From the NCBI GenBank assembly GCA_021030905.1, contig JAGFMI010000002.1:62001-126000 (forward strand): 64,000 nt of DNA. The letters are read 5' to 3'. A program made the position numbers and the translations under genes. Below, piece by piece: positions 35,163 to 45,877 of the stretch. Under the pieces are notes generated by a model. The model ran no database searches, was not told the DNA's origin, and saw only the letters and a program-made list of their open reading frames with translations. The DNA is from Pyrenula massariospora (taxonomy: Eukaryota; Ascomycota; Eurotiomycetes; Pyrenulales; Pyrenulaceae). The number at the start of each line of letters is the position of its first letter. Position 1 is the stretch's first letter.

Positions 35163-35614
35163 ACAAGGGCAATACTGGTTTTTCCACTGGCAAGCGGAGA
35201 CGCTCAGCCGATTGCATAGTGTGTCTCGACGATCGCGAATCTGTTGCTTCAAGGGTCTGACTGTCGGAATGAATTTTGACATCAGCATTTGTAACTCTAA
35301 TGGTCGAAGGAAAAGAATATTTACAGAGCGAAATTATACTTTCAGGCATCGTAAAGCGATGTTTGATTTTATTTTGCAATTCATGTTAATAATACCTCAT
35401 ATTCCCGGTCAAGAGCGCAGAATGATTACAAGAGAGGGTTTTGGGACTTGGCGTTAGAGAGCTATTCAATGTATAGGGCATTCTAAGATTGGTGTAACCT
35501 GGTTAGTACAGTATATGCACCAACTGTATCTTTGCTACACTTTACTATCGATCTGCTTCATGCATTTTCTAGACTCTCATTGGATCCACTCTTTTTCAAA
35601 GTCAAGTCTGCAGA
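35163..35614. other. Short intergenic region
   Basis: 452 bp between the aspzincin-like gene and the acetyltransferase gene; it probably holds a 3' end and the next promoter. The plus-strand frame to 35457 is not protein-like. Confidence 0.4.
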
Positions 35615-36451
35615 ATGCCGCTGGTCGTTAGCCCAGTGGAGCATGCGGATGTCGCCCAGTGCGTCAGCCTTCGCGTGGCTAGCCTCGGGTCCCTTGTCAT
35701 TGGACGCCCACCACCTTATCCAGGATATATAGAAGAGTCGGAAGCCGCACTGCACAATGACCTCGACAATAGTCCGTACGTACACCACTTGAAGGTGGTG
35801 GACCTTGAAAATGACGGAGAGGTTGTCGCATATGCCAAATGGGAGGTTTACGAGCAAGGTCGCCCGGACCTTGACAAATTAAGCAAACCAATGAAAAAAT
35901 CTGACAAGGAAGTGGATCGGTTCGGACTCTTAAGAGAAGCCGCGCATGACTACTTCTGTCATCGTAATGGTAAAATGGGAAAACATCCTCATCTACGTGA
36001 GTCGTTGAATTCTCTCAGGTTCATTTCGGTTCTCAGTGACAGATGTTGCGGCCGAATGTCTATCTGCCGGGTTTCTTGGCCACAACATTTGTTATTGAGC
36101 ATTGATCTGAAAGCCCCCAATGAGATCTAAAGCTGACACGTCGTCTCAGTCTTAGCTCTCCTTGTTACAGCTAGCAAGCACAGGAGACGTGGCGCTGGAA
36201 GCCTTCTGGTGCGATGGGGAACTAGGAAATCAGATGCAATTGGTCTCCCTTGTTATCTCCAGGCTTCCGAGCAGGGACGGAGATTGTACCGCTATCATGG
36301 ATTCCAAGACATCGACACTGTTGAGTTTAACCTTACAGAATATGGATTAACAGGGGTCGAAAAAATGACCGAGATGTTAAGAGAGCCGTCTGCAATTGCA
36401 GAGTCAGAGGCTCCGAGCCAAACCAAGCTTCACGAGCCGACACGCAGATGA
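35615..36451 (+). CDS. GNAT-family N-acetyltransferase
   Basis: Two exons, 35615-35996 and 36150-36451, joined over a 153-bp intron (GTGAGT...CTCAG), giving 227 residues. The N-terminal part (residues 1-75) is the usual first strand-helix unit (VSPVEHADVAQCVSLR), followed by a strand with VVAYAKWEVY. Splicing creates the core GNAT motif A: LLLALLVTASKHRRRGAG, then SLLVRWG. The R-R-x-G-x-G loop binds the acetyl-CoA pyrophosphate. Motif B follows (IGLPCYLQASEQGRRLYRYH), ending GFQDIDTVEF. Fungal relatives are small-molecule acetyltransferases of unknown substrate. The C-terminal ~35 residues are Glu/Ser-rich and possibly disordered. The intron is longer than most in this window. Confidence 0.87.
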
Positions 36452-38050
36452 GTTGACTAACTATAACTATCTCACTGAAACTATCTCCTATGGATAAGGA
36501 CATATCAGAGAGGGCCGTACACGGAATGAAGCTTTATAGTATTAGCGGACTCTAGACTATTCTTTCGATCATGCCAATAGCCGTGAAAGATTCAATTTAT
36601 ATGGAAATGATGTGGAATGGATATATTTTCATTCCTTGTTCGTTATCAACAAGCCATGAGAAGACTAACGTAGGGTCACTATTTCCAAGTCGAGAGTCCC
36701 ACCTCATCCCTTCTCATTGTATGGGGAGCGAAGAGCCATACTCCCGCTCGATTTCATATAGCATAGCCACGTTTTTCCCACCTATTTTCAGTATTTCCCG
36801 ATGCAACGATCAGTATCAATACCTGTCTTTTAGCTTCTTGCCTGTTCATCTTCTAGAAAAGGCACTTAAAATACTCTTGTAAATATAGCAACATCCTCAG
36901 CGTCGTTTTTGGCTCCTAATCCCTAGGAACCACCCTGAGCGACATTTTACTAATTCTTACAGCCTCAACATTCATATCGGGCGAGGCGAGGCTTTCTCTT
37001 TCATTAGAATAGAAACGCCGCACGTTCTACTCTTCTAGCAAATGTAGCTGATATGCATCGCCCTGCATCTGCGCAAGCAATGTACCTGGTCAAGGATGGT
37101 CTGATACTAGAGAGAAGGGAGGCCGCAAGAGTTTTGCAACAGACTGAAGGACTCGAAGGTGGAATTCATCGAAAAGTCGTTCATGAGGAGGAGAGATGAA
37201 GTTAGAGTCGGCGGAAGTTGTGTGTCCAGGTGTCTATGCGGGCCTGTCAACCGTGAAAATTCTTGGAGGGTTAAAAAAGTACTAAGGCTCGTTTGAATGT
37301 TATTTCGAGAAGCTGTGGGTCTGCATGTTTTTAGCGGACTCTTAAGCTGTAGTCTCGAAGGCTTCATTCTCGAATGCCTCGTACAGCTTCATGTTCCACG
37401 GAGCATTCTGCACGTTCATGGGAGATTGTGAATATGGTAGAAAACGGCGAGATAAGAAGCGGCATGAAGCGTTCGCTATGAAATTAAGCATTTTATATCA
37501 CTTGCACAAGTTACTTTGTGACACGTACAACTCTGTCAATAGTATCTTGCGTTGATCTAATTGAGCTAGTGCATCGTCGACTTGTAAATACTTTGATTAT
37601 TATTTAGCGGAGCAGATATTTTATCTGCTTTAAATAATAAATAAAATACAATATATACTTTTTTTGTATTATATAAGTGCTATACGCAGTATTTTGCCAA
37701 ACAAACTATACTAAATTTATATTAGTATGATTTACGGAGTTGGTGGCCGTTCCTTAACGTATATTGGGTCAATTTGGAGGAAAATCAAAACACCGCCTGC
37801 TTGCCAACGACAACTTGCTACACTTTTCACCTTTTCCCTCCCCCACCCTCCTCGCTTCTTTCCTTCCCTACCCTCCCGACTCTCATTTCCTTCTGTAGTC
37901 TGCTCTCCATTGCGGCATGTGTCCTATCTTTCGACTGACTGCCAGTCGAATCCTTCTCTCTCAATAGTGCCCCTGTCGAGGCCCCAAACCGTTCATTCTT
38001 TTTCACTCGCAACTTTACACACCACCCTCACTCTCCACCCTTCTGCTACT
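36452..38050. other. A/T-rich intergenic region with hairpin
   Basis: A 1.6 kb gap before the rhomboid gene. It holds two copies of a 12-bp string (TTAGCGGACTCT at 36542-36553 and 37331-37342), a related TTTAGCGGA at 37604, a strong A/T-rich hairpin (37599-37638) and, at 37800-38050, a pyrimidine-rich leader upstream of the rhomboid ATG. A 25-codon minus-strand frame starting at 37419 looks protein-like but is too short to call. Confidence 0.45.
37599..37638. repeat. A/T-rich hairpin (imperfect inverted repeat)
   Basis: Two nested stems: ATTATTTA (37599-37606) pairs with TAAATAAT (37631-37638), and AGCAGATA (37611-37618) pairs with TATCTGCT (37622-37629) around a 3-nt loop. The stems are separated by an asymmetric 4/1-nt internal loop. 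It sits in an A/T-rich patch upstream of the rhomboid gene. It could be a miniature-element remnant or a structured non-coding signal; the sequence does not decide. Confidence 0.55.
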
Positions 38051-38860
38051 ATGCCGCTTACCTCCATCCCGCGCTTCGACGGCACCCGCCTCCGCACCTA
38101 CATTCTCCGCCTTCCCCTGTTCACCCGCCTCTGCGTCCTCCTCATCGTCCTCTTCTACATCTTCTCCCTCATCCCCGCCCTCTCGGTAATATCCCTCTGC
38201 GAACTCCGCCCCAGCGCCGTCTCCTTCGCCACCGCCTACCGCCTGAACACCTACCCCTTCATCCACTACGGAATCCTCCACACCGTGTTCAACCTCTTCG
38301 CCCTAACACCCCTGATGGAGCGCTTCGAAGCCGAGCACGGCACGCTCCTCACAGCAGCCCTATTCAGCGGGCCCCTGGCCACAATCCCCGCCTTGCTCTA
38401 CATCATCCTCGAGAAATACGTCCTCATGGGCGACACCGCGGTCGGCGGGGGCAGCGTCTGGGTCTTCCTGCTGCTGTCGCACGAAGCGATCAAACTCTGG
38501 CGCGCGAACCCGTACTTTGATCTCGCGGGCATCCTGCAGATCCCGACCTGGACCACGCCGCTCATGCTCGTCGTGCTGACCAACATCCTCGTCCCCTACA
38601 CCTCGTTCTGGGGCCACCTCGCGGGCTGTGGCGTCGGGTATCTGTACGGGCTGGGGTATCTGAAGGTTCTGGCCCCACCGGATAAAGTTTTGCGGTGGGT
38701 GGAGAAGAAGGGGAATTTGTTGGGGCGGGTGCCGCATTATGTGAGTTTGGATCAGAAGACGTATGGGCGGTATGGGGTGTTGCCGACGAGTAGCGGGGCG
38801 CCAGGGGGTTCGGTGAATATGGAGAGGTTTGCGGGGGGTGGGCAGCGGTTGGGGCCCTGA
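38051..38860 (+). CDS. rbd2: Golgi rhomboid protease, Rbd2 type
   Basis: A single exon of 269 residues starting at ATG 38051 (MPLTSIPRFDG). The frame is open 108 codons further upstream, but that part is pyrimidine-rich leader and not conserved-looking. Six membrane segments are visible. Catalytic signatures are the N-terminal NTYPFIHYGILHTVFNLFAL helix, the serine site in GGGSVWVFLLLS (G-x-S), and the catalytic His in FWGHLAGCGVGYLYG. The C-terminal tail (VLPTSSGAPGGSVNMERF) is typical of fungal Rbd2. In fission yeast and Aspergillus, Rbd2 cleaves the SREBP precursor in the Golgi; that role is known for the family and inferred here. The coding strand is strongly C-rich up to about 38640 and G-rich after it. 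Confidence 0.9.
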   Translation: MPLTSIPRFDGTRLRTYILRLPLFTRLCVLLIVLFYIFSLIPALSVISLCELRPSAVSFATAYRLNTYPFIHYGILHTVFNLFALTPLMERFEAEHGTLLTAALFSGPLATIPALLYIILEKYVLMGDTAVGGGSVWVFLLLSHEAIKLWRANPYFDLAGILQIPTWTTPLMLVVLTNILVPYTSFWGHLAGCGVGYLYGLGYLKVLAPPDKVLRWVEKKGNLLGRVPHYVSLDQKTYGRYGVLPTSSGAPGGSVNMERFAGGGQRLGP

Positions 38861-39865
38861 ATTGGGTCTCTGGCTGCTGGGTATGAGCACGTGGAAGATA
38901 ATGGATGCTTCATTGTGACGGGGCAAAGACATGAGCGGTGGCGTTCGAACCGAAGGGCTACATGGCTCCCTTTTACTGGCTCTTTCCGGGGCAACATGAG
39001 GCCTGGATGTGCCGTCGTCGAAGGTGAATACCACATGCAGAGGGATAAGAGAAGAGACCGTGAAGAGGGAAAGAACGGGGGGGTCAAGGTCGATGTCACT
39101 GCGGAGAGTGGCACGTACGTTTCAACGAGATCAGATTATCTCGGGTCGGTCATTGGGAAGTGTAGGTCGTGTTCGACTTGAAGTTCACGGCAGAGAGCCT
39201 GCTCAGCGGGCATTCAAGAACGCATCGGAACGGTGGAGTGGCTTACGGTCTGCCCCTGGAGGATGGGAACGTTGAATAGTGTTCAACGGAGGTCAGGCCA
39301 AGTCCAGTCCTTGTCTTGTGAGATAAGACCATAGAAACAGCTTTTCTCATGGGAACATATTGATCACGCTGCGACAATTTGTGGGACATATACAGTTGGA
39401 ACATTATGCAGCCGCAATGGTTTAGAAGACTGCTATATATAAATAAGACGAGCTAGAGATCTCGAAGCCATCTCGTGACGCCTTTGACCAGGCATTGACT
39501 GGACAAATTGGACATGATGGCCGTTCAAGAATCTTCCATTTCCTTCATGCTGTTTGAATTATGACGGTATCCCGAGTTCTCACCCTCCGTGTTGCCTCTT
39601 TCATCCAAAACCCCTTCTCGGTTCGCTCAGCCCCAGAATTGCGTTGGACGGGCTCGGGTCCTTTTCCACGACAGCGCGCGAGTAACATCTGTTTTAGTTG
39701 ACGCGTGGGTACCGTAGTCCCATAGCCTGTCAATCCTGGCCGTGCTCAATGGACTGCGTCGAGATGCTGTCAAACCACCGCCATGACGCCTCTGAGCCGG
39801 CTTTGAAGCCCCCGCGTTCTGCAAAACTTTCCGGTAATTCATTCCCTAATGCGATCCTCCTTCGT
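38861..39865. other. Convergent 3' intergenic region
   Basis: Lies between the 3' ends of the rhomboid gene (plus) and a secreted-protein gene (minus). It probably carries both transcript ends. Nothing else was recognised. Confidence 0.4.
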
Positions 39866-40720
39866 TCAAAGATCCCCCACGGTGCTGGTCCCGCCACCCT
39901 CGATCTCACTTAGGACTTGCGTCCCGACCACCAACCCCGTCTCATCCGTGTACACTAGACTTATCGCCTTCAACCCGGGGTACGGCTGGTACAGAAACTC
40001 GAGTTCCCTCTGGGCCTCGCCGTTCCTTGTGACGCTGACATTGTGTCCGGTGAAGGTCATCTCCGTCTTAACATTGCCGACCAGACGCGAGCCGGTGACC
40101 TTGCCGTTGTTGTCGAGCGACTGGTCGACTAAATCCCCGTTCTGCTCGAGGATGCGGTTCGTGTGCGTGTTGCCTGAGTAGTCGTTGACAGAATACAGGA
40201 TGTTCTCGGCCAGGGCGAGGGAGCGGGGTTTCAGGCTGGAGGTCGCGCCTTCGAGGGCGCCGGTCGTGGTGTTGACGATCTGGCCGACGTCGTTGCTCAG
40301 CGTGGCGATGACGGGGTTCAGGTCGAGCGAGTTGAGGATGTCGCTGACCATGAGCACGAGGTTGGCCAGGCGCGCTTCGAGGGTCACCTTGGCGGTGACG
40401 TTTTGGATCAGCAGCGAGACGCGGTCGATGCTGGCGTCGACGCCGGCGTTGAATTGGAGGAGGTTCTTGACCTCGGCTGCGAGGTTGACTTGGGCCGTGA
40501 GGTTATCGACGAGGATGTCGATTTCCCCAACGTGGACGGAGGCGTTGAGGTAGACGTCTGGTGGGGGGTTGGTGGTTGAGACGTTGGAAGGGGTGGAAGC
40601 TGTGTCGTAGATCACGGAGTTGGGATCACCACGTTCGTGGAGGGAGTAGCCGAAGTAGCCGTCCTGAGCAGTGATGAGAGAGGCGCCGAGGAGGACGCTG
40701 TAGAGTATTGAAGACAACAT
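39866..40720 (-). CDS. Secreted protein, paralogue A of a divergent pair
   Basis: A single exon of 284 residues. A signal peptide (MLSSILYSVLLGASLITAQ) leads a short Pro/Thr linker and a region of regular hydrophobic heptad-like strands (DVYLNASVHVGEIDILVDNL; FNAGVDASIDRVSLLIQNV; ILNSLDLNPVI). Several Asn-x-Thr/Ser sites occur. The same blocks occur in the same order in the neighbouring paralogue at 41724-42584, transcribed away from it. This type of secreted, probably cell-wall or surface, protein is common in filamentous ascomycetes, but its function is unknown to me. The C-terminal third (HNVSVTRNGEAQRELEF, GLKAISLVYTDETG) resembles a beta-sandwich. No GPI signal is obvious. Confidence 0.85.
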   Translation of the reverse strand: MLSSILYSVLLGASLITAQDGYFGYSLHERGDPNSVIYDTASTPSNVSTTNPPPDVYLNASVHVGEIDILVDNLTAQVNLAAEVKNLLQFNAGVDASIDRVSLLIQNVTAKVTLEARLANLVLMVSDILNSLDLNPVIATLSNDVGQIVNTTTGALEGATSSLKPRSLALAENILYSVNDYSGNTHTNRILEQNGDLVDQSLDNNGKVTGSRLVGNVKTEMTFTGHNVSVTRNGEAQRELEFLYQPYPGLKAISLVYTDETGLVVGTQVLSEIEGGGTSTVGDL

Positions 40721-41723
40721 GTTGGTGATCGTTGTGTGGGGTGTAAAAGAGAGCGTGAGACGGTAAAAGAGTGTAGTAGAGGAATGAGAAGACGGGTAAC
40801 GTGGATGAGATAGGAGAGACGAAAAGAAGGACGCTTGAGCAGACCACTGAACAGAACTTCGTCAAGCCAAACTCGCGGCTTCAAAAGGAAGAGTAGTAGC
40901 GAGTGGGATCCTTTTGCGAGAGGAATCCCATCCCGCCTTTCAGATTCGACGCGCACAACGAGCAAGGCGGCATCAATGCGGAAATTGGCCTCTGACAAAC
41001 AACGCCATTGAAAAACTTGCGTCGACCCTTGCCATCACGAACACAGCCCGTGATCGGGAGATGCGAGCACTGTTAAAACCGGCTTTTAGCCTTTTGGCAT
41101 CCTCTGTTGTCCACAAATCCTACGGCGGCTTTTCCTCCCCTCCTCCGCAGGGGGAAAAGGGGGATCGGCAAAGATTCCCTTCTGAGCAGCGGCGCATTGA
41201 CGTTCCTGGCGGCCGCCACGCGTGATTCGTCCGGGTCGGGATGGTTGCGGCTGTTAACCTTAATTCGCCGGCTTAAGGCTCCCAATTGGAAAAAACGGCA
41301 TCCTGCAAGCGAGATGAGCGACATGGATCCCATCAGCGCATGCAGGTTTTCTGGAATTTTCACAATCTGCGGACAAAGACTTGTTGGTCAACGGCCGAAT
41401 TTTGCCCAATCGGATAAGAGCCCGCCTCGTTTTGAGGAGATTAGCCATGAAGTCCGTTAAGTTTAGACGTGCTGGCCGCTGACGGCTCTGCTATTTGGGT
41501 GCGGGACCTGCAACAGAGATCGGTCTGGCGAAGGCATGAAGCTTGTGGGGACGAGGTACGTCAAAAGGCTGAGCGCAATCTTCTGACCTTTCCTCCTACC
41601 TTGCGAAGAGGATTCGAACAAAAGGTATTGCTAGGTGTTCACTCATTCACACCAGATCCAAGGTCGCGCGCTTCAGAAACACTTCTCTCATTCTCTTTAC
41701 TCTCCCATTCTCCTCTCAGAGAC
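40721..41723. promoter_or_regulatory. Shared divergent promoter region of the secreted paralogue pair
   Basis: About 1.0 kb between two head-to-head paralogues. Both flanks near the start codons are C/T-rich on the respective coding strand (for example CTCATTCTCTTTACTCTCCC upstream of 41724), as in many highly expressed fungal genes. A bidirectional promoter is inferred from orientation alone. Confidence 0.5.
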
Positions 41724-42584
41724 ATGATGTTCACTCGTTCAGTGCGCGTCTTCGCGCTCCTCCCTCTCTTCCTCGCCTTTGCGACCGCACAAGTCGACAC
41801 ACCGACGTCCAGCTCATCGACGACCGACATCACACCTCCCATCACCTCAACTGGTACCAGCCCTCCTTTCCCGACTACAGGTGCTGGAACCAACAGCAGC
41901 TCGGGCGGCACGGGCACCAGTGGTGACATTGCCAGCGCTCCAGATGTCTATCTCAATGTCCCCACTCTTTCTGTCGGCCGCATTGAGCTCGATGTCGACA
42001 ACTTGAAAGCAGATATCAACCTGAACGCCAATGTTGCGTCGCTTGTTACCATCAACGCTGGTGTTGCGGTCTCCGTCCAGAAAGTCAACATCACCATCGC
42101 GGACGTTGAAGCCGAGCTTGAATTGGTTGTCCGCCTGGGCCACCTCGTCGACATTGTCAATCGTGTCTTCCAGTCCCTCGATCTAAACCCTCTCCTCATC
42201 ACAGCACTTAATGGTGTGACATCTATAGTCGGAGCGGTTGTTGGTGCCGTTGATGGCCTGCTCGGCAGCATCACGCAAGGTGGTACCGTCCTCAACTTTC
42301 TTGTTGATAACCTCGGCAACATCGTGCAAGAAGTCGCGGGTGGAGCGAGCAGTATTGTTGGGAACTACCTCCAGAATATGACCGATACGGGTATCAGCAA
42401 GGACTTGGGCAATGGCCTTACCCAGAAGACCTTCAGCTACAGCCCATTGAACTCTCTTGTTGACATCGTTTTCAACACCGCTGGTCAAGTTGTCCAGGCG
42501 ACTGTACAGAAAAAGAACGGGACGAGTACGGCAACAAGTTCGGCGAGCACTGCGTCCGCGACACAGACGGCATTAAGGCTCTAA
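41724..42584 (+). CDS. Secreted protein, paralogue B of a divergent pair
   Basis: A single exon of 286 residues, starting at ATG 41724 (MMFTRSVRVFALLPLF). The frame is open further upstream, but this Met gives a clean signal peptide ending FATAQ. A Ser/Thr/Pro/Gly-rich linker (residues 20-65) precedes the conserved core: DVYLNVPTLSVGRIELDVDN, INAGVAVSVQKVNITIADV, and FQSLDLNPLLITALNGV. The core aligns block by block with paralogue A. The C-terminus is Ser/Thr/Ala-rich (TATSSASTASATQTALRL), possibly O-glycosylated; a weak GPI-like tail cannot be ruled out. Function is unknown; a cell-surface or wall role is inferred. Confidence 0.85.
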   Translation: MMFTRSVRVFALLPLFLAFATAQVDTPTSSSSTTDITPPITSTGTSPPFPTTGAGTNSSSGGTGTSGDIASAPDVYLNVPTLSVGRIELDVDNLKADINLNANVASLVTINAGVAVSVQKVNITIADVEAELELVVRLGHLVDIVNRVFQSLDLNPLLITALNGVTSIVGAVVGAVDGLLGSITQGGTVLNFLVDNLGNIVQEVAGGASSIVGNYLQNMTDTGISKDLGNGLTQKTFSYSPLNSLVDIVFNTAGQVVQATVQKKNGTSTATSSASTASATQTALRL

Positions 42585-43321
42585 GGGACCCCACTATCGG
42601 GAAGAGTAGGAAATAAAGGAAAGCTTTCGCCGATGAGCGCGATCATTGGATCTGGGGAGGTGCTACGAAGCTCGGGGTCGTGAAAGTCAGACCAGCCAAA
42701 TTTAGATGGCGGAATCGGTGTCGGTCATGTCACGCACAAAGTGCATTAGCTACGCCAGGTTGATATGGACGGTGTAGAGTATTTAATGGCTTGAAGTGCA
42801 GGCTAGTTCTTGTGGGGTACACGAAGCAACAAGCGAAGGCGTTTGGTCAGGAACGGAACGAATTGAGGGGGTTTTTGATGGAGAAGAGTGGCCTTTTGAA
42901 AAGAACTTTAGAGGAGCAGCGTGTAGCAATATAATGCGAGGCTTCTCGAATTATCTGAAATTTATGGTTACTAATTAACCTTGGTTTCCTAGTCAACCTT
43001 TATTTTTGTTTCAGGATGTGATCTGTGATCTTCAAAGAAGCGCTAGAATTTCTACAAGCACAGCATTGGGATTTCTAAGGCACCGGGGGCACATGGATGG
43101 TTATGGCACGAAGGGTGATCAATAGTTTCTACTGGCGTATATGAGCTTAAGGCGCACTTGCATAAGCGCCGTAGAGCGCCAAGATGTAGATCAGGTACCA
43201 CATTGGAGGCACATCTCACATCGAATATGCTTGCCCGCAGGTTACGACGACATTGCAATCCGCGTGGCTTCGAATCACAAACGATGACCGGTCAGAGAGT
43301 GACAGCCGAGCTGAGGCGGTG
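42585..43321. other. Intergenic region before GAA1
   Basis: A 737-bp gap holding the 3' end of the secreted paralogue and the GAA1 promoter. No protein-like frame or repeat was seen. Confidence 0.4.
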
Positions 43322-45447
43322 ATGGCGGCTATACGTCAGTTTCTCTAGGTTGTATATATGCACCTACTTACGTAGCACAGCTCCGAATCTCCTCCAACGG
43401 TTTCGCCGAGACCCTCGTCTTCAAAAGCTGCCCCCGTACCTGTCCGCATTTTGTGTCCTCATTGGCGTTATCTGGGTCCTTCTGTTACCTTTAAATAGAA
43501 ATTCGAGGCAGACATATATCTCTGAAAATGCGTTGCTGCCAGGTCAGGTGCATACCTACTTCGGAGGCAGCGAGCAGAACATTTATCGTGCATACAAGCA
43601 AGAGCTAGAATATGTGGCCGGGCAGCCTTATGCCGAGTGAGTTGCGACAATATATCGGGCTGCCAATGTGCTAAGGAAAGTCCTTCAGGATCTTGGAGAA
43701 GATCCAATTAATACTTGATGCAAATGGTTTGAAGACCGCAACGCAAGCCTTCGAGTACATGTCAGCTGGAGAGGTCTACAGCGGTGAGAATGTGTACTCG
43801 ATTATTCACGCGCCGCGAGGCGATGGTACCGAGGCCGTCGTACTTGCAGTTGCATGGGGAAATATGAATGGAGAATCTAACCTCAATGGAGTCGCTCTCG
43901 CATTGACATTGGCAAGATATTTCAGCCGTAGGTTTCCGGTATTTGAGAAAAGAGTTGCGGCTGACAGAACGAAGGTTGGTCTCTCTGGTCGAAAGACATC
44001 ATTGTCCTCATCACTCCTGATAGTAAGGCCGGACCTCAAGCCTGGGTTGATGCATATCACGACATACAAACCTCGAACGTTGGCTCGCTATCTCTCAAAA
44101 GCGGGGCCCTTCAGGGAGTCGTAGCAATTGACTTTCCACTCAATCACCGGTTTTCGAATCTACATGTGTCTTACGACGGCACAAATGGTCAATTGCCTAA
44201 CCTCGATCTGATCAACACCGCCGTTTCCATTGCATCTGGACAGATGGGCATTACAACTTCCGTCCAACGGATGTATGACCACCATGACAATTACAGGGAG
44301 CGCTTGGAAACCATGTTCAGAGGAATGGCCAGTCAAGCAACTGGCTACGCCACTGGTCCTCACAGCGTCTTCATGTCTTATCATGTAGATGCTATCACTC
44401 TGACTGCCGTTGGTGATGGCTGGCAGGACGAAATGGCCTTTGGGAGGACCGTGGAGAGTATCTTCCGAAGCTTGAATAATTTACTGGAGCATTTTCACCA
44501 GAGCTTCTTTTTCTACCTCTTGATGCACACTAATCGTTTTGTGAGCATCGGAACCTATCTTCCAAGCGCCATGCTGGTTGCGGCAAACTTCACTATCATG
44601 GCCATTGCGCTCTGGGTCCGCAGTGCACGATTGTCGGCCACAGAAACAAAATCTACTGAAGAGAAGACCGAAGCGAAGACGAGGATTGATACGGGAACCA
44701 CTGAAAGTGATGACTCTGTCTCTGATAGACATTTCTCGCAACCATTTACTGGTAATGGCTTTAAATCGGCTGGCAGAGATCTCATGTGGCCGAGTGCCTT
44801 AGTGATTCTTGTCCATGTCCTTGGCATGATTCCTCTCTATTCTCTCAATTATACATCCGCCAAGGTGAGTACACTTCGGAGTCTTTCCACCTACTTTAAA
44901 CATCATCTTATTCTAATGAGTCGCATAGCATCTTTCGAATGTTTTTTTAGGGCTAGAGCTTCTTACATTCAGCATCCCAGCACTTCTCGCGACCATCATG
45001 TCATCATATATACGCCAGGACACTCTTGTGCTTACCAAATCAATCTCTCTTCTCTTCCTTGGCCTCTTCCTTTCCGCCCTCGCCACTCTCAACTTTTCTT
45101 TATCCCTCGCCGTGGGTCTCGTTTGCTCACCTCTGACATTCATTCCTACCAAGCGTTACCGAGCACTTTTACCGTTGTTCGCTCTACTTCATTTATCAAT
45201 ATGTCCGACAATGGTGCTTCGTCTACTGCTCTATATTGCCACAAGATCCTCAAGCTCGGGGATCCAGATGTCAGACGGTATAGGAAGCAGACCGCTAGTA
45301 GAGAAGTTAGTAAGCGCAGCCTTTGCGTGGAATGTGTGGGGTTCTTGGGTGCTCAGCGTGGTAGTCTGGGGAGTGTGGTGGCCAGCGTGGGTTGTCGGAG
45401 GCGTGCTGTTGTGGAGTCCAGGCAGGACACATGGCTCAAAGTCCTGA
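43322..45447 (+). CDS. gaa1: GPI transamidase subunit Gaa1
   Basis: Five exons: 43322-43334, 43381-43636, 43689-43927, 43975-44864 and 44929-45447; introns of 46, 52, 47 and 64 bp; 638 residues (yeast Gaa1 has 614). Gaa1 is an ER membrane subunit of the complex that attaches GPI anchors to proteins. Diagnostic segments are DPRLQKLPPYLSAFCVL (first membrane helix), TYISENALLPGQVHTYFGG, the luminal peptidase-like domain (AVAWGNMNGESNLNGVALAL; DIIVLITPDSKAGPQAW; GALQGVVAIDFP; DLINTAVSIASGQMG), and GRTVESIFRSLNNLLEHFHQ before the C-terminal helices. The first exon is only 13 nt (MAAI plus one base); it is the least certain part, but its splice gives the right frame. Exons 2 to 5 are secure. Confidence 0.92.
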
Positions 45448-45877
45448 GGTTTAAGACGTGATAGACTGTAGCTCAATTAACTACCCAGTTCCTGGACGTA
45501 GTTTGAGTCAAAATTATATATATAATGTATACTGTGTGAAGCAAGGAATATCGAGTGCTTTACTGCGTGCTCCTCCACATGCTGAAAGATGTTATACGCT
45601 TCGTGAGTTTTGTTAGGGGTGTTCATCAGTGCGATATATCCGCTGGGTGTTAACGTCAGGCAGCCGCCTACCCTGGTGGCAAGGAGGGTTTCTTGGCGTC
45701 GGGATTGGCTGGAGGCGAGGGGCGCTTACAATCAAAGCACCACCCCGCAATGAGTTCCAGAGCTCCAAAGTCGCTCGCCTTGCGTGCTTCAGTGCCAATG
45801 CGGCATCCGGATCTATCATGCGTGAGCATTAGTTGAGAGCTGTATCAGCTCTTATCTTGACCTGCATCAATCCCAAG
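45448..45877. other. Short intergenic region
   Basis: 430 bp between GAA1 and the 1136-residue protein gene. The frame of the latter is open upstream of its ATG but begins with a less convincing Met at 45833. Confidence 0.4.

Noticed and set aside
37727-38050. In-frame upstream extension of the rhomboid protein (108 codons)
   Set aside because: The stretch is a pyrimidine-rich leader with Ser/Pro/Leu composition from base skew; the ATG at 38051 gives the normal family start.
38752-39181. Overlapping open frames at the 3' end of the rhomboid gene
   Set aside because: No protein-like pattern; they run from the skewed 3' coding end into non-coding DNA.
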